From assembly GCA_905201305.1 (NCBI GenBank), contig CAJKNS010000155.1:1-5981 (forward strand): a stretch of 5,981 bases of DNA. Reading direction: 5' to 3'. Source of the DNA: an uncultured Eubacteriales bacterium (lineage in GTDB: Bacteria > Bacillota > Clostridia > Oscillospirales > Oscillospiraceae). The notes below the pieces were generated by a model. That model did not search any database and had not been told where the DNA came from. It was given only the letters and a program-made list of their open reading frames with translations. The position numbers were made by a program, and so were the translations under genes. Positions 5,426 through 5,981 of the stretch are shown piece after piece (positions within the stretch are counted from its first letter, which is position 1; each line of letters starts with the position of its first letter).

Positions 5426-5981
5426 TTACGCCTCCCAATATTCCTTAAACCCGTAGGTTTTGCTGATTTTATCACGCAGCGCCAGCATTGCGGTGTAGGT
5501 GGGCATCACATAGACCGGGTTTGGCTGCGAGGTAACCGCTTCCATGAGTTTTCCATAGTCCTTTTCCACGTGGATTTTGTCCTCGGGGATTCCCGCATAC
5601 AGGAACCGCAGCGCCATGTCGTCCGCCCGGACGCCGGAAACATAGACTTCCTTCAGCATATCGCCCATGCCAAGGAGCTTTTCAAAGTCCACGTCCCAAA
5701 TCCAGCTGACGTCCTTGCCGTCCTGCGCCCGGTCATTGAGGCAGGCAACAAACACCGCAGGAGTGGTAGTATTGGTCAGGAAGTTCAGCACCTGGTTGCA
5801 GCCGGCGGGGTTCTTAATCAGGATCATCCGCACGGGAGTCCCGTTGATATCGAACTTCTCCATTCGCCCAAAGCCGCACTGGAACCGGGACAGACTCTGG
5901 GCAACGGTTTTCTCCTCCAGCCCCATGACGCTGCCCGCAGCCATACAGGCACAGGCATTATAGATATTGTATCCGCCCGGC
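5426..5981 (-). CDS. murT: Lipid II isoglutaminyl synthase, Mur-ligase-like subunit MurT (partial, N-terminus beyond right edge)
   Basis: MurT is the ATP-dependent partner of GatD: it activates the D-Glu carboxylate of lipid II and receives ammonia from GatD. The 184 visible residues cover the end of the Mur ligase central domain (GGYNIYNACACMAAG, 2-16, then CGFGRME at 35-41) and the complete C-terminal DUF1727 domain. That domain includes LIKNPAGCNQVL (54-65), the hallmark DGKDVSWIWDVDFE (87-100) and the YVMPTYTAMLALRD end (157-170). In characterised complexes a MurT aspartate from the C-terminal domain contributes to the GatD active site; the conserved Asp-rich DVSWIWD block is the likely source here. 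The ATP-binding and zinc-ribbon parts lie outside the window, so promoter and start cannot be seen. It is probably the upstream member of the operon. Confidence 0.94.
   Translation of the reverse strand, partial: PGGYNIYNACACMAAGSVMGLEEKTVAQSLSRFQCGFGRMEKFDINGTPVRMILIKNPAGCNQVLNFLTNTTTPAVFVACLNDRAQDGKDVSWIWDVDFEKLLGMGDMLKEVYVSGVRADDMALRFLYAGIPEDKIHVEKDYGKLMEAVTSQPNPVYVMPTYTAMLALRDKISKTYGFKEYWEA
5431..5435 (-). promoter_or_regulatory. Ribosome binding site for gatD, inside the end of murT
   Basis: GGAGG on the minus strand sits within the last codons of murT, seven bases before the gatD ATG at 5423. It rules out the longer in-frame start at 5438. Confidence 0.85.

Noticed and set aside
1..5981. 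Mobile element, CRISPR array, tRNA/rRNA, riboswitch or defence system
   Set aside because: I looked on both strands and saw no direct-repeat array, terminal inverted repeats, transposase or integrase motifs, tRNA-like sequence or long structured leader; intergenic regions are short and accounted for.

Overview
The window looks like chromosomal DNA from a spore-forming Firmicute of the class Clostridia. The evidence is a dipicolinate synthase gene (made only by endospore formers), a MurT/GatD lipid II amidation pair (typical of Gram-positives), strong GGAGG-type ribosome binding sites, sigma-A-type promoters and moderately high GC coding sequence. A gut Oscillospiraceae/Ruminococcaceae-like organism would fit, but that is inference. 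I see no phage, transposon, CRISPR or defence genes; this is ordinary chromosome with some unusual details.

Layout. (1) 1-518, minus: 5' part of dpaA, running off the left edge. (2) 619-1515, plus: RluA-family pseudouridine synthase, divergent from dpaA, with a perfect consensus sigma-A promoter and a TTG start. (3) 1531-1569: strong hairpin terminator between convergent genes. (4) 1562-1804, minus: 80-residue XRE-type DNA-binding protein. (5) 1805-1996: intergenic region with overlapping divergent promoter candidates and two dyads that could be operators. (6) 1997-2398, plus: DUF2500 membrane protein, followed by a hairpin terminator at 2414-2450. (7) 5981 down to 2458, minus: a tight four-gene cluster murT (5' end cut by the window) - gatD - DUF2804 protein - membrane-anchored L,D-transpeptidase-like protein. 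Its junctions are a 2-base gap, a 20-base overlap and a 4-base gap, so it is probably one translationally coupled operon.

How the genes work together. MurT and GatD amidate the D-Glu alpha-carboxylate of lipid II to D-isoglutamine, which affects peptidoglycan cross-linking. The last gene of the same operon encodes a YkuD-fold (L,D-transpeptidase) protein whose catalytic cysteine position is serine and whose usual histidines also appear to be absent, so it is probably a non-catalytic wall or peptide-binding homologue. The DUF2804 protein between them has no known function; its position suggests a role in the envelope. The XRE regulator and DUF2500 gene are a separate divergent pair, possibly co-regulated through the region between them. 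The most interesting signal is the degenerate transpeptidase and its coupling to lipid II amidation.
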